Shown here: in pieces, positions 7,612-15,711 of the stretch
Layout of the letters: each line of letters begins with the position of its first letter
Position numbering within the stretch: position 1 is the first letter of the stretch
Source: Phycisphaerae bacterium
GTDB lineage: Bacteria; Planctomycetota; Phycisphaerae; UBA1845; Fen-1342
Assembly: GCA_017999985.1 (NCBI GenBank)
Contig: JAGNKU010000004.1
Span: 124,001-188,000 of the forward strand
Length of the DNA stretch: 64,000 nucleotides
Reading direction: 5' to 3'
Program-made: the position numbers and the translations under genes
Notes under the pieces: generated by a model
Databases searched by the model: none
What the model saw: only the letters and a program-made list of their open reading frames with translations
Told to the model about the DNA's origin: nothing

Positions 7612-8694
7612 GTGAAACCCAGCACCGCCGACCCCGCGCCGCACCTGACCTATGCCGCCGCCGGTGTCGATCTCGACGCCGCCGACCGCATGGAAGACCT
7701 CATCGGCCCGCTCGTCCGCCGGACGTACGGCCCGCGCGTGCTGCCCAGCCACGGCGCCTTTGGCGGCCTGTTCCGGCTGGACTACGACGAGCGCCTGTTC
7801 GCGCGCAAGTTTCGCGACCCGGTGCTGGTCGGCTGCACCGACGGCGTGGGCAGCAAGCTGCTCGTGGCCATCCAGGCCCGCCGGTATAACACGGTCGGCA
7901 TCGATCTGGTCGCGATGAACGTCAACGACCTGCTGTGCTGCGGGGCGGAGCCGCTCTTCTTCCTCGATTACGTCGCCGTCCACAAGCTCAAGCCCGAGTT
8001 CGTGGCGGAGATCGTCGCCGGCGTGGTCGCCGGCTGCGAGCTGGCGGGCTGCGCGCTGCTCGGCGGCGAGACCGCCGAGATGCCCGACCTGTACCGCAAG
8101 CGCCATTTCGACCTCGCCGGTTTCGCGGTCGGCGTCGTCGAGCGCAGCCGCATGTTGGTGCGCGAAAACGTCCGGCCGGGCGACCATCTCGTCGGCCTGC
8201 TTTCGAGTGGCCTGCATTCCAATGGCTACGCCCTGGCGCGCAAGCTGCTCTTGCACGATGCGCGGCTGCCGCTCATGCAGCCGGCCCGCGCCCTCGGCGA
8301 GCCCCTGGTCGACGCCCTGCTGCGGCCGACGCGCATCTACGTCCGTCCCGTGCTCGACGCCTTGCGGCACTATCAGCAGCGCCCGCTCATCACCGGCATG
8401 GCCCACATCACCGGCGGCGGGCTCCCCGGCAACGTGCCGCGCATGCTGTCCGACGACTGCGACGCCATCATCCGCCGCGGATCGTGGCCCGTCCCACCGG
8501 TCTTCGGTCTGCTCGAACACCTCGGCGTGGCCGAGGAGGAAATGTACCGCGTCTTCAACATGGGGATCGGCTACGTGCTGGCGGTCCGGCCCAAGTCGGT
8601 GGAGGCCGTCGTCCGGCGGCTTACCAAGTCGGGCGAGCAGGCTGCCGTGATCGGTCGCGTGCGAAAGGGCACGGGCCGGGTGGAGATCGTCTGA
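7612..8694 (+). CDS. purM: phosphoribosylformylglycinamidine cyclo-ligase (AIR synthetase)
   Basis: Catalyses ATP-dependent ring closure of FGAM to AIR, the fifth step of de novo purine synthesis. The 360-residue protein begins at GTG with the typical LTYAAAGVDLDAADRMED start and GAFGG region. It then shows VGCTDGVGSKLLVA (ATP/metal site), DLLCCGAEPLFFLDY, GCALLGGETAEMPDLY, GLLSSGLHSNGYALARK and ITGGGLPGNVPRML, all in family order. It is divergent from pyrH with 128 nt between the two starts, so promoters for both probably lie there. The following lipoprotein gene begins right at its stop codon, which suggests an operon. Confidence 0.96.
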   Translation: MKPSTADPAPHLTYAAAGVDLDAADRMEDLIGPLVRRTYGPRVLPSHGAFGGLFRLDYDERLFARKFRDPVLVGCTDGVGSKLLVAIQARRYNTVGIDLVAMNVNDLLCCGAEPLFFLDYVAVHKLKPEFVAEIVAGVVAGCELAGCALLGGETAEMPDLYRKRHFDLAGFAVGVVERSRMLVRENVRPGDHLVGLLSSGLHSNGYALARKLLLHDARLPLMQPARALGEPLVDALLRPTRIYVRPVLDALRHYQQRPLITGMAHITGGGLPGNVPRMLSDDCDAIIRRGSWPVPPVFGLLEHLGVAEEEMYRVFNMGIGYVLAVRPKSVEAVVRRLTKSGEQAAVIGRVRKGTGRVEIV

Positions 8695-9645
8695 ATGCGG
8701 CGCAGCGGGCTTCTCATCAGCAGCATCGTCCTCGCACTGAGCGGATGCGTCGCGACCAAGCCGCGCCCGCCCGTCGAATTTCAGAGCGAGCCGTGGACGT
8801 TCGCGCAAGTCCCGGGCTTCAAGCTGACCTCGGCGCACTATGTTGTTCACACGACGCTGCGCGATCCGGTGCTGCGAGAGGCGCTGCCCGGTTTCGTCGA
8901 GGCGGCCTACGAGAACTACACGCGCCTCGTGCCGCCGGCCCGCACGCCGCCGGAGCGCATGCAGGTCTTCCTGTTCGCCGGCCGCCACCAGTGGGAGGCA
9001 TTCACGCGCCGCTTCACCGGCCCGCGTGCCAGCACGTTCCTCCAGGTCCGCAACGGCGGCTACTCCGAGCGCGGCGTATCCGTCATCCAGTACGTGTCGC
9101 ACGAGGTGACGTTCCCGCTGTTCGCGCACGAGGGCTTTCATCAATATCTATACAAATGTGTGCCGACGCCGGTGCCGCCCTGGGTACACGAGGGCCTGGC
9201 CGTCTGCTGTGAAGGGCAGCGCTGGGATGATCACGGCATCCGGGAATTCGATCCCTGGTACAACCCGTCGCGCCGCAACGAACTGGCCGCGGCCCTGATC
9301 GGCGACTACCTGCACCCGCTGCGCCGCCTGTTGGAGACCGACGCCGGGCACATCATCTCCGGCAGCAACCGGTCCGTGGGCGCCTACTACGGGCAGGTCT
9401 GGGCGCTGGTGCTGTTTCTGCGCGAGGGTGAGGGCGGCAAGTATGCCGCCGGGTTCCAGCGCCTGTTGGCCAGCCTGTCCGCAGCCGACACGGAACAAAG
9501 CGCCCGTGCGGCGCACATCTGGTCGGACCAGCGCGATTTCAACTACGGGCGCGATCTGTTCTGCAACTTCATCAGCGCCGACCTGGAGACGGTCGAGCGC
9601 GAGTACGTCGCCTTCATGCGCGCGCGCTTTCTCGGCCCGGGTTGA
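8695..9645 (+). CDS. lipoprotein with HExxH metallopeptidase-like (MA/DUF1570-type) domain
   Basis: A 316-residue predicted lipoprotein: signal peptide with lipobox ALSGC (Cys18). The body has a gluzincin-type motif His145-Glu-Gly-Phe-His149 in FPLFAHEGFHQYLY, followed by PPWVHEGLAVCCEG. The second acidic cluster, in a WVxEGLA setting, is a usual place for the third zinc ligand in peptidase MA families and DUF1570 proteins. The ATG directly follows the purM stop with no gap, which argues for translational coupling. Its role beside a purine gene is unclear; likely an envelope peptidase or a structural relative. An active enzyme is inferred from the intact HExxH. Confidence 0.78.
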   Translation: MRRSGLLISSIVLALSGCVATKPRPPVEFQSEPWTFAQVPGFKLTSAHYVVHTTLRDPVLREALPGFVEAAYENYTRLVPPARTPPERMQVFLFAGRHQWEAFTRRFTGPRASTFLQVRNGGYSERGVSVIQYVSHEVTFPLFAHEGFHQYLYKCVPTPVPPWVHEGLAVCCEGQRWDDHGIREFDPWYNPSRRNELAAALIGDYLHPLRRLLETDAGHIISGSNRSVGAYYGQVWALVLFLREGEGGKYAAGFQRLLASLSAADTEQSARAAHIWSDQRDFNYGRDLFCNFISADLETVEREYVAFMRARFLGPG

Positions 9646-9669
9646 CGGGCCGGCTCAGGAGAGCTTCCG

Positions 9670-10014
9670 ATGTCCGAGACTCCCGCCATCATTCAGTTCG
9701 ACGACTTCCTCAAGCTGGACCTGCGCGTTGCCACGGTGCTCCAGGCGGAGCCCCATCCGGCGGCCGACAAGCTGCTGGTCCTCCAGGTGGACTTGGGTAC
9801 CGAGCAGCGCCAGATCATCGCTGGCATCCGCGGCTATTACGAGCCCGCCGCGCTGGTTGGCAAGCAGATCATCGTCGTGGCGAACCTGGCGCCGCGCAAG
9901 ATGCGCGGCCTGGACAGCAACGGCATGCTGCTCGCCGCGACCAGCCCCGACCACACGCAGGTCATCCTGCTGACCACCGAACGGCCAATCGCCGCCGGCG
10001 CGCGCGTGTCCTGA
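9670..10014 (+). CDS. tRNA-binding domain protein (CsaA / MetRS C-terminal-like)
   Basis: A 114-residue stand-alone OB-fold protein of the EMAP-II/Trbp111/CsaA group. Visible features are FDDFLKLDLRVATVLQAEPHPAADKLLVLQVDLG at the start (quoted in outline only), IAGIRGYYEPAALVGKQ, NLAPRKMRGLDSNGMLLAA and a short hydrophobic end. These match the C-terminal tRNA-binding domain of methionyl-tRNA synthetase, and free versions bind tRNA elbows or act as chaperone-like CsaA. GGAGAG lies about 10 nt upstream of the ATG. It follows the metallopeptidase-like gene by 24 nt, probably in the same transcript. Confidence 0.9.
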   Translation: MSETPAIIQFDDFLKLDLRVATVLQAEPHPAADKLLVLQVDLGTEQRQIIAGIRGYYEPAALVGKQIIVVANLAPRKMRGLDSNGMLLAATSPDHTQVILLTTERPIAAGARVS

Positions 10015-10024
10015 CCAATGCGGC

Positions 10025-10513
10025 TCAGTTGCTCTGCGGCTCGACCGTGTAGCTGGTCTCCAGCGAGCTGCCGGCCGGGTTGAACGTGAACCGCACGATG
10101 TCGCCGCAGCGCACGTTCAGGTCCTCCTGCAGCACGATCTGCTGGCCCTCGCCCAGCGGCGCGTTCAGGTCATCCCCATACAGCCCGCCGGCCGTCGCGA
10201 TGTAGACTCCCGCGCCGCAGTTCACGCTCAGTGTGGCCTCTTTGCCGGCCTCGACCAGCCCCAGCCCGGCGAACCCGAAGTCGGTCCGCTTGTTAGCCGA
10301 CGTGAAGAGCTGGCCGAGCCCGCCACTGATCGCGCCGACATAGATCTCCGGGTCCAGCGGCTTGGTCGTCCCGTTGTAGAGCTTGATCGTGATCGTCGAC
10401 GGCTGCGGCGGGGGATTATCGTCGGGCCCGAACTGAATGGTGCAGCCGGCCGCGGCCAGCGCCAGCACCACCCCCACCAACCGAACAGCACCCATGGTCT
10501 GTCTGACGCACAT
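10025..10513 (-). CDS. hypothetical lipoprotein
   Basis: A 162-residue predicted lipoprotein with a hydrophobic signal and lipobox ALAAAGC (Cys about 24). A short Pro-rich linker (GPDDNPPPQPS) is followed by a beta-rich domain with TITIKLYNGTTKPLDPEIYVG and two further Cys residues. AAAGGAG is placed 7 nt before the ATG at 10513. It converges with the preceding plus-strand gene, only 10 nt apart, and is divergent from hutI. I do not recognise a family; planctomycete genomes carry many lipoproteins of this size. Confidence 0.7.
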   Translation of the reverse strand: MCVRQTMGAVRLVGVVLALAAAGCTIQFGPDDNPPPQPSTITIKLYNGTTKPLDPEIYVGAISGGLGQLFTSANKRTDFGFAGLGLVEAGKEATLSVNCGAGVYIATAGGLYGDDLNAPLGEGQQIVLQEDLNVRCGDIVRFTFNPAGSSLETSYTVEPQSN

Positions 10514-10588
10514 CCGGGGCTCCTTTGCTCGATTTCAACCCACGCGGCATGGTAGCATGTGTCGTCGGGCCACGAAAGGAACGCGAGC

Positions 10589-11863
10589 ATGAGCGCGGAA
10601 CGCCGCGAGTCCACATCGTTACTGATCACCCGCATCGGCACCCTGGCCGTTGTGCCGCCGGGACCGCTGCCCGGCCCGCGCATGGGCCAGATCACCATGA
10701 TCCCCAACGCCGCCCTCCTGGTGCGCGATGGACGCATCGCCTGGTTCGGACCCGCCCGCGACGCCCCGCTCGACGAAGGCGCCATGCAGCTTTCCGCCGG
10801 CGGCGGCTGCGTCATCCCCGGCCTGATCGATCCCCACACGCACATCCCGTTCGTCGGTGACCGCAGCGGCGAGTTCGTCCGGCGCTTGGCCGGCGAATCC
10901 TACCTGTCCATCATGGAGTCCGGCGGCGGCATCCGCAGCACGTGCCGCGCCGTCCGCAACGCCAGCCTGGATGAGCTCGTCTCCGCCAATCTGCCGCGCC
11001 TGCACCGCATGCTCGAGAACGGCGTGACGCGCATCGAATGTAAGAGCGGCTACGGCCTGTCGCCTGAGCACGAGCTGAAGCAGCTCGAAGCCATCCGGGA
11101 GCTTGGCCGCCAGCAGCCAATCGAGCTCGAAGCCACCTACCTCGGGGCCCACGCGCTCCCGGATGACTTCGACGGTCGGCCCGATGAGTTCATCGAGACC
11201 ATCGCCAGCCCGCAACTGTTCGCCGAGATCGCGCGCCGCGGCCTCGCGCGCTTCTGCGACGTCTTCTGCGATCGCGGGGCCTTCGACGCGGCGCAGGCCC
11301 GCCGGGTGCTGGAGCGCGCCGCGGCGGCCGGTCTGCGGCCGAAGCTGCATGCCGACGAGCTGGCCCAGATCGGCGCCACGCGCCTGGCCGGCGAGCTGCG
11401 TGCGGTCTCGGCTGACCATCTGGAGCACATCGATGACGCCGGCATCGCGGCGCTGTTGGCCACGGGGGCCGTCGCGGTCGTCCTGCCCGGCACGTCGTTC
11501 TACCTCGGTATCCCGCATTGCGACGCCCGCCGGCTGATCGCGGCCGGGTTACCCGTCGCGCTGGCGACCGACTTCAATCCCGGCTCCTGCATGATCGAGT
11601 CGTTGCCCTGGATCATGAACATCGCCTGCTGCCAGTTGCGGATGACGCCCAACGAAGTGCTGACCGCCTGCACGGCGAACGCGGCCACGGCACTCGACGT
11701 CCACCGCCATGCGGGCGCTATTGAAATCGGCTTCGTGGCTGACCTGACGATCCTGGACGTTCCCTCGCTGGAAGCGTGGTTCTACACGCCCGGCCGCCCG
11801 CGCGTGCGTGGCGTGGTCAAGTCCGGGCACATCGTCTATCGCCGCCCTGAGCACTACCTGTAA
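10589..11863 (+). CDS. hutI: imidazolonepropionase
   Basis: Hydrolyses 4-imidazolone-5-propionate to N-formimino-L-glutamate, the third step of histidine degradation. The 424-residue protein belongs to the amidohydrolase superfamily: DPHTHIPFVG with the metal-binding His83-X-His85, SGGGIRSTCRAVR, ECKSGYGLSPEHELK, YLGAHALPDDF, KLHADELAQIGATRLA, SADHLEHI and ALATDFNPGSC are all present. The ATG at 10589 has AAAGGA about 9 nt upstream and was preferred over a GTG 30 nt earlier. The partner gene hutU lies about 26 kb away on the same strand, and hutH is not in the window, so the pathway is split. Confidence 0.95.
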   Translation: MSAERRESTSLLITRIGTLAVVPPGPLPGPRMGQITMIPNAALLVRDGRIAWFGPARDAPLDEGAMQLSAGGGCVIPGLIDPHTHIPFVGDRSGEFVRRLAGESYLSIMESGGGIRSTCRAVRNASLDELVSANLPRLHRMLENGVTRIECKSGYGLSPEHELKQLEAIRELGRQQPIELEATYLGAHALPDDFDGRPDEFIETIASPQLFAEIARRGLARFCDVFCDRGAFDAAQARRVLERAAAAGLRPKLHADELAQIGATRLAGELRAVSADHLEHIDDAGIAALLATGAVAVVLPGTSFYLGIPHCDARRLIAAGLPVALATDFNPGSCMIESLPWIMNIACCQLRMTPNEVLTACTANAATALDVHRHAGAIEIGFVADLTILDVPSLEAWFYTPGRPRVRGVVKSGHIVYRRPEHYL

Positions 11864-12558
11864 TCACGGTCCGCCGGGCGTGGGAGTTCCACGGAAGTCG
11901 CGCCCACCAGTGCCAGCCAATTCATCCGCCGCACCAGCCAGTTCTCGCCGCTGCCCGGCACCGGCCGGAGCAGGCGCCGGCGCAGCGCGCCGTGCAGGCA
12001 ATGCAGGATGCGCGGCTCCGGATGAAACCGGCACCGCGCCGTGACGCAGTGCGACTCGAAGACCAGCTCGAACACGGACGCCATCGTCACCTCGAAGCGG
12101 TCCCCGCTGGAGACTTCCAGAACGTCCGGCTGCCCGCTGCGGTGCCAGCCCACGTGCGGCAGGTACAACGCGGAGCGCAGAATGGCCAGCAGCGGCGAGG
12201 CGTGGCTCACGACGACTGCCGCGATCTCCGGGCCACGTAGCCATCGCACCAGCCAGCGCGTCAGGCGGCTGGCAACATCGTACAGGCGCTCCGTGCGATG
12301 CCACTCCCGCAGGTCGCCGGCCAGTCGCACTGGCACATGCAGCGTCCCGCCGATGCACTCGGCCGTCTGCCGCGTGCGGGCCAGCGGCGACGCGTAGATC
12401 GCCTCGGCCGCGGAATCCGCGAGCACGGCGGCGGCCTGCGCGGCCTGCTCCCACCCGGTTGGCGACAACGGCGGTCCGGGCAGCTCGTCGCCCGGCTGCC
12501 GGCAGCGATAGTCCGGCAGTCCATGCCGGACCAGCCACAACCGTCGCACAGTGCTCAC
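11854..12558 (-). CDS. histidine phosphatase family protein (phosphoglycerate-mutase-like)
   Basis: A 234-residue protein with the branch-1 histidine phosphatase signature. It has LWLVRHG (Arg11-His12-Gly13, phospho-acceptor His), LSPTGWEQA, IYASPLARTRQTAEC, LREWHRTERL and VVVSHASPLLAIL, which holds the second catalytic His. The C-terminal 60 residues are not typical and may be a family-specific extension. The start is a GTG whose last bases overlap the stop of the upstream lipoprotein gene (GTGA), so the two are coupled. Its 3' end overlaps hutI by 10 nt in convergent orientation. Substrate cannot be predicted. Confidence 0.85.
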   Translation of the reverse strand: MSTVRRLWLVRHGLPDYRCRQPGDELPGPPLSPTGWEQAAQAAAVLADSAAEAIYASPLARTRQTAECIGGTLHVPVRLAGDLREWHRTERLYDVASRLTRWLVRWLRGPEIAAVVVSHASPLLAILRSALYLPHVGWHRSGQPDVLEVSSGDRFEVTMASVFELVFESHCVTARCRFHPEPRILHCLHGALRRRLLRPVPGSGENWLVRRMNWLALVGATSVELPRPADRDYR

Positions 12559-13304
12559 GGGCCGGATCCCTCCGCGCCGGGGGCTGAGCCGGGCGCGCGG
12601 GCCCTGGACAGCAGCCCGACACCGCGGCGCAATCGTGCCTTCACTTTTTCCATGAGCACGAGCGGATTGCTCCGAATCTCATCGGCCGATGGCCGGCCGC
12701 CTTCGAGTTCCTTGAGCACCAGCCCCAGCCCCTGGGCCAGATCGCGAAACGCGGCCGGGAGTTGCGCGGAGTAGCCGGGGCCGGGGTCCAGCCGCCAGGT
12801 GCCGTCCACCCGCACCAGCCGTGCCCGCCGCGCCGGCAACCGCCCTTCCAGCATGTAGGCGACGTCAGCGACATCGCCGTCCACGGCTTCATCCAGCAGC
12901 TCGACACGCCGACTGAACACCCCCAGCCCATCGCCGACATAGAGCGCGAGATCATCCGCGACGTACGCCTGGTCAACCGTCTGCGCTACGCCCAAGCCAA
13001 CGCGCTCACGCAGCCAATGACACAGCTGCTCGTTGGTGCCCAGGAAATCGTCCACCGCCAGCAGCAGCTCGACCACGTCCGCCCCGTGCGGCGGCGCGAT
13101 CTGCGCCACCAGCGCGCGATATTGCCGGTCCGCGCGCCGCTTCATCAGGTCCTGTAGCGTCTCGCGCGGCCCGGCGGTGCTCACCGGCACCGCTGCGGCC
13201 TCGCGGGTCGGCGGACGCGCGCACCCGTCGCCAAACGGCGCCGCGCACGCCAGCGCAATCCACACGCCGCACCTGCACATGTTTCGGCGCGGATGAGCTC
13301 GCAT
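12555..13304 (-). CDS. hypothetical exported protein or lipoprotein
   Basis: A 249-residue protein with a hydrophobic N-terminal segment (GVWIALACAAPFGDGCARPP) that may be a lipoprotein signal. Its later part has a helical region (RETLQDLMKRRADRQYRALVAQI) and a compact mixed region with RLVRVDGTWRLDPGPGYSA that looks like an NTF2/DUF4440-style tail, though this is only a shape impression. It is coupled to the histidine phosphatase by a 4-nt overlap. No family is recognised. Confidence 0.65.
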   Translation of the reverse strand: MRAHPRRNMCRCGVWIALACAAPFGDGCARPPTREAAAVPVSTAGPRETLQDLMKRRADRQYRALVAQIAPPHGADVVELLLAVDDFLGTNEQLCHWLRERVGLGVAQTVDQAYVADDLALYVGDGLGVFSRRVELLDEAVDGDVADVAYMLEGRLPARRARLVRVDGTWRLDPGPGYSAQLPAAFRDLAQGLGLVLKELEGGRPSADEIRSNPLVLMEKVKARLRRGVGLLSRARAPGSAPGAEGSGP

Positions 13305-13315
13305 GACACCTGCTG

Positions 13316-14461
13316 CTAGTGCGGCTTCGCCAGCGGAGCCAGGCGCTCCGGGTGCGAGGCCCGTGCCCGGATCAGATACGCCTCCAGCCAGCCGCGCGTC
13401 TTGTCCGGGTGCATCTGGGCGTACAGGATCGCCTCGTGGTCCATTTCGTTGATCCGGTCGTTGGCCGCCCGCAGGGCATCCATGCTGATCTGCAGCGCCG
13501 TTTCGACCGGCATGCGCTCCGGGTTGATGTCGATCCCGAAGTACCCCTGGTACCCGTACATCTTCAATGTATAGAGGAACGCCTCCAACTGCTCCGGGCC
13601 GATCACGCCCACGTTCAGGTCCTGATCGTAGTTGCCCAGCGGCTGGCTATTGCAGTGCGTGTGCGCCAGGCGCCCTTCCGACAGCGGCCAACTGTACGAG
13701 TACGCGAGGTCCTCGTAACCCATGAGCACGTGCCCGATCTCCGGGTTCAGGCAGCACAGCGCATGCCCCTGCTCCAGCAGCTTGCGATTCTCCGCGTGCT
13801 TCAGACGCGCCTCGACCATGTGGCCGAGCATGAGCCCCTCCGGCGTCGTGCCGAACAGAATGTGGCCCCGCGGCTCGTACGGCTTCGGCTCGAATGCGAT
13901 CCGCACGCCCGGCACCGTGTCCAGCGCCTCGGCCAGACCATCCGCAAAACGCGCCCGCATGCTCACGAAATCGACGCCGAACGGATTCTCGTAGCCATCA
14001 ATGCCCGGCCAGACGATGGCGAAATCGGTGTCCAACCGTTTGTTGAGCGCAAAGGCCCGCTTCGTCCGTTCGATCGCCATCTTGCGCGGCTTCTCCAGCG
14101 GGCTCGACAGCGAGCCCCACTCGAAATGATCATCCCAGAACAGCAACGGGATCACGGTAAGCAGCCGGATCCGCGAATCGGCGCAGAACTTCTGCCAAAG
14201 GTCGACGTTCTCCTCGTTGATCTCGTTCGGGTAGTGCGCCTCCAGCCCCTGCAACCCGTGGGACGCCAGCGACGCCGCACGCTCGAGACGTTGCTCGATC
14301 GACTGCTCATCGCCGTACTTGTCGTGAAAGCGGCTGTTCGGCGGTGAGAAGAACCAGATGCCCGCTGAGAACTTCATCTCAAGTTGAAACGACTGCAGAT
14401 GCTTGAGCAGTTCCTCGGGGTTTCGGCGAGTGGCTTGCGGACGCAGATCGGCGAGTGCCAT
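13316..14461 (-). CDS. xylose-isomerase-like TIM-barrel protein
   Basis: A 381-residue sugar-isomerase-type TIM barrel. Segments typical of the xylose/rhamnose isomerase superfamily are FSAGIWFFSPPNSRFHDKYG, LQGLEAHYPNEIN, IAFEPKPYEPRGH (Glu in a metal-site strand), CCLNPEIGHVLM and AHTHCNSQPLGNYDQDLNVG. The last two would supply further metal-binding His, Asn and Asp. The start at 14461 has GAGGAGG 6 nt upstream. It differs from classical XylA in length and order of some motifs, so a sugar isomerase of unknown substrate is the safest call. It is divergent from the candidate RNA and zinc-protein region at 14800-15590. Confidence 0.85.
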   Translation of the reverse strand: MALADLRPQATRRNPEELLKHLQSFQLEMKFSAGIWFFSPPNSRFHDKYGDEQSIEQRLERAASLASHGLQGLEAHYPNEINEENVDLWQKFCADSRIRLLTVIPLLFWDDHFEWGSLSSPLEKPRKMAIERTKRAFALNKRLDTDFAIVWPGIDGYENPFGVDFVSMRARFADGLAEALDTVPGVRIAFEPKPYEPRGHILFGTTPEGLMLGHMVEARLKHAENRKLLEQGHALCCLNPEIGHVLMGYEDLAYSYSWPLSEGRLAHTHCNSQPLGNYDQDLNVGVIGPEQLEAFLYTLKMYGYQGYFGIDINPERMPVETALQISMDALRAANDRINEMDHEAILYAQMHPDKTRGWLEAYLIRARASHPERLAPLAKPH

Positions 14462-14816
14462 CACGGGCCTCCTCAGGGCTGGCAGGATCGCGAGGCCGCG
14501 CAGCGCCTCAAGCGCCGCGCGCCGCACGACCTCACACGGGGATTCGCCGTAGCTTCACCCCCACTGCCATTGTGTGTCAAGGAAAAGCCTGCGGCACACC
14601 CTGGCTGCGGACGCCGCGGGGTCAACGAACGATCGGCTGGATATTGGCCGATGCGCGAATCCACGCACGGCAGACGGCATCCGAGCCACCGCAGGGGCGG
14701 CGCCAAAATCAACACAAATGTTTATAAAGAAATGACTTACGATCAATTCGGCGACCGGCGCGGAGTCCGCTCGGGAACAGGGTCCGAAAAAAATGCGATA
14801 GACCGATAAAAAGCGG

Positions 14817-14844
14817 TTGACACCGGCATACCCGGAAATATACT
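14817..14844 (+). promoter_or_regulatory. strong sigma-70-type promoter
   Basis: A perfect -35 TTGACA (14817-14822) and TATACT -10 (14839-14844) are separated by 16 nt, inside a locally AT-rich stretch of an otherwise GC-rich window. Transcription would start near 14851 and run into the terminator hairpin about 20-55 nt later. Confidence 0.7.
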
Positions 14845-14850
14845 TCCGGC

Positions 14851-14909
14851 GCTTCTTTCCCCTCCGGAGAGCACCGGGCCTGCCGCATGGCACTCGGTGC
14901 CCTCTTTTT
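14851..14909 (+). ncRNA. candidate small RNA or terminated leader
   Basis: A transcript from the promoter at 14817 would be about 59 nt. It begins with a pyrimidine-rich single strand containing TTTCCCCTCC, which is complementary to Shine-Dalgarno sequences, and ends in a hairpin. The outer stem pairs GCACCG (14871-14876) with CGGTGC (14895-14900) and is extended by four more pairs past one mismatch. An inner stem TGCC/GGCA sits within. Five T (14905-14909) follow. No open frame fits inside. It could be a trans-acting RNA or an attenuator ahead of the gene at 15054. Confidence 0.5.
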
Positions 14910-14955
14910 ATGCGGACAGAGAATCGGCCTTCCTGACGCCACGAGGGCGTTTCGG

Positions 14956-14976
14956 CAGTCTGCGAGACTGTATAAT
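14956..14976 (+). promoter_or_regulatory. palindromic operator candidate next to a perfect -10 box
   Basis: CAGTCT-GCG-AGACTG (14956-14970) is a perfect inverted repeat with a 3-nt centre, directly joined to TATAAT (14971-14976). No good -35 is present, which is common at regulated promoters. The gene at 15054 starts about 75 nt downstream, so a repressor or activator binding here could control it. Confidence 0.45.
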
Positions 14977-15053
14977 TCCTAACTCGATGAGCTCCTGCGG
15001 ATCCCTTGCGATGTTTATCTGACGCATCATTCGAGCCAATGGGGACTGGATCG

Positions 15054-15590
15054 ATGGCCACACCGATTCCTGAACTCCGCTGTGCCCTCTGCGGGGAACC
15101 GATCGACGCCTTGGGCGCATTCTTCCGAACTTCGGGCGACTTTCTGCCGCCCAAGGATCCCCTGGTGCCTTTCTGCAACGCGCCGCTGCACTGGAATTGC
15201 TACGCCGACTGGTCCGAACGGCCGCGTTTCGCGCGCCTGTACGTCGAGGCCTGGGCCGCCGCCAATCGCAAGAACCCGTTCTGGTGGCGGATCTTGCACG
15301 ACGCGGGGGTCTACGTCTCCGCCAACCCGGAGCGCCCGGTCGAGGAGGCGTCGGTGCGCTGCTGGGCCGTCGGCAGTGAGATCCGCGTGCCGCTGCCCAA
15401 GTGGACCGCCTGGCTCGCGAATCCGGACGCCGTCACGCCCGGCCTGCAACCGCTCGAGCGCGAAACGCTGGCAGCCGTGCTGCCCACGCTCCGCGCGCGC
15501 TTCCCCGATGACCACGCCGTGGTGGACGCGATCGACCCCGCCGAAAAGCGCGGCGGTTCGTCCCAGGCTCGTTCGGCACCCAAGCCTTGA
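15054..15590 (+). CDS. hypothetical treble-clef zinc-binding protein
   Basis: A 178-residue cytosolic protein. The N-terminus holds a likely zinc site: Cys10-X2-Cys13 in LRCALCGEPID and Cys41-X4-His46-X2-Cys49 in FCNAPLHWNCYADW, a spacing seen in RING/treble-clef-like fingers. The rest is Trp/Pro-rich (NPFWWRILHDAGVYVSANP) and not recognised. The start ATG at 15054 has GGGGA upstream; the earlier in-frame ATG at 15006 would add 16 residues before the first Cys. The gene sits behind the palindrome/-10 element at 14956-14976. Function unknown. Confidence 0.7.
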   Translation: MATPIPELRCALCGEPIDALGAFFRTSGDFLPPKDPLVPFCNAPLHWNCYADWSERPRFARLYVEAWAAANRKNPFWWRILHDAGVYVSANPERPVEEASVRCWAVGSEIRVPLPKWTAWLANPDAVTPGLQPLERETLAAVLPTLRARFPDDHAVVDAIDPAEKRGGSSQARSAPKP

Positions 15591-15711
15591 GGCGTCCCAT
15601 CAGGAAGTCCGGATCACAACGGGTGTCGAACGCTCGCCACCGTGGCGACGTCCAGCCATAAAATAGCTGGGTCGAAAACCGAGCGGCGAGCTCGGCCGCG
15701 CCAAGGAGCTA

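Larger units (their letters stand above)
14462..15053. other. regulatory intergenic region between divergent genes
   Basis: 592 bases between the isomerase-like gene (minus) and the treble-clef protein gene (plus). The segment 14710-14850 is clearly AT-richer than its surroundings. It contains a strong promoter at 14817, a short terminated transcript candidate (14851-14909) and a palindrome abutting a perfect -10 box (14956-14976). Open frames across it look like shadows. Confidence 0.6.
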
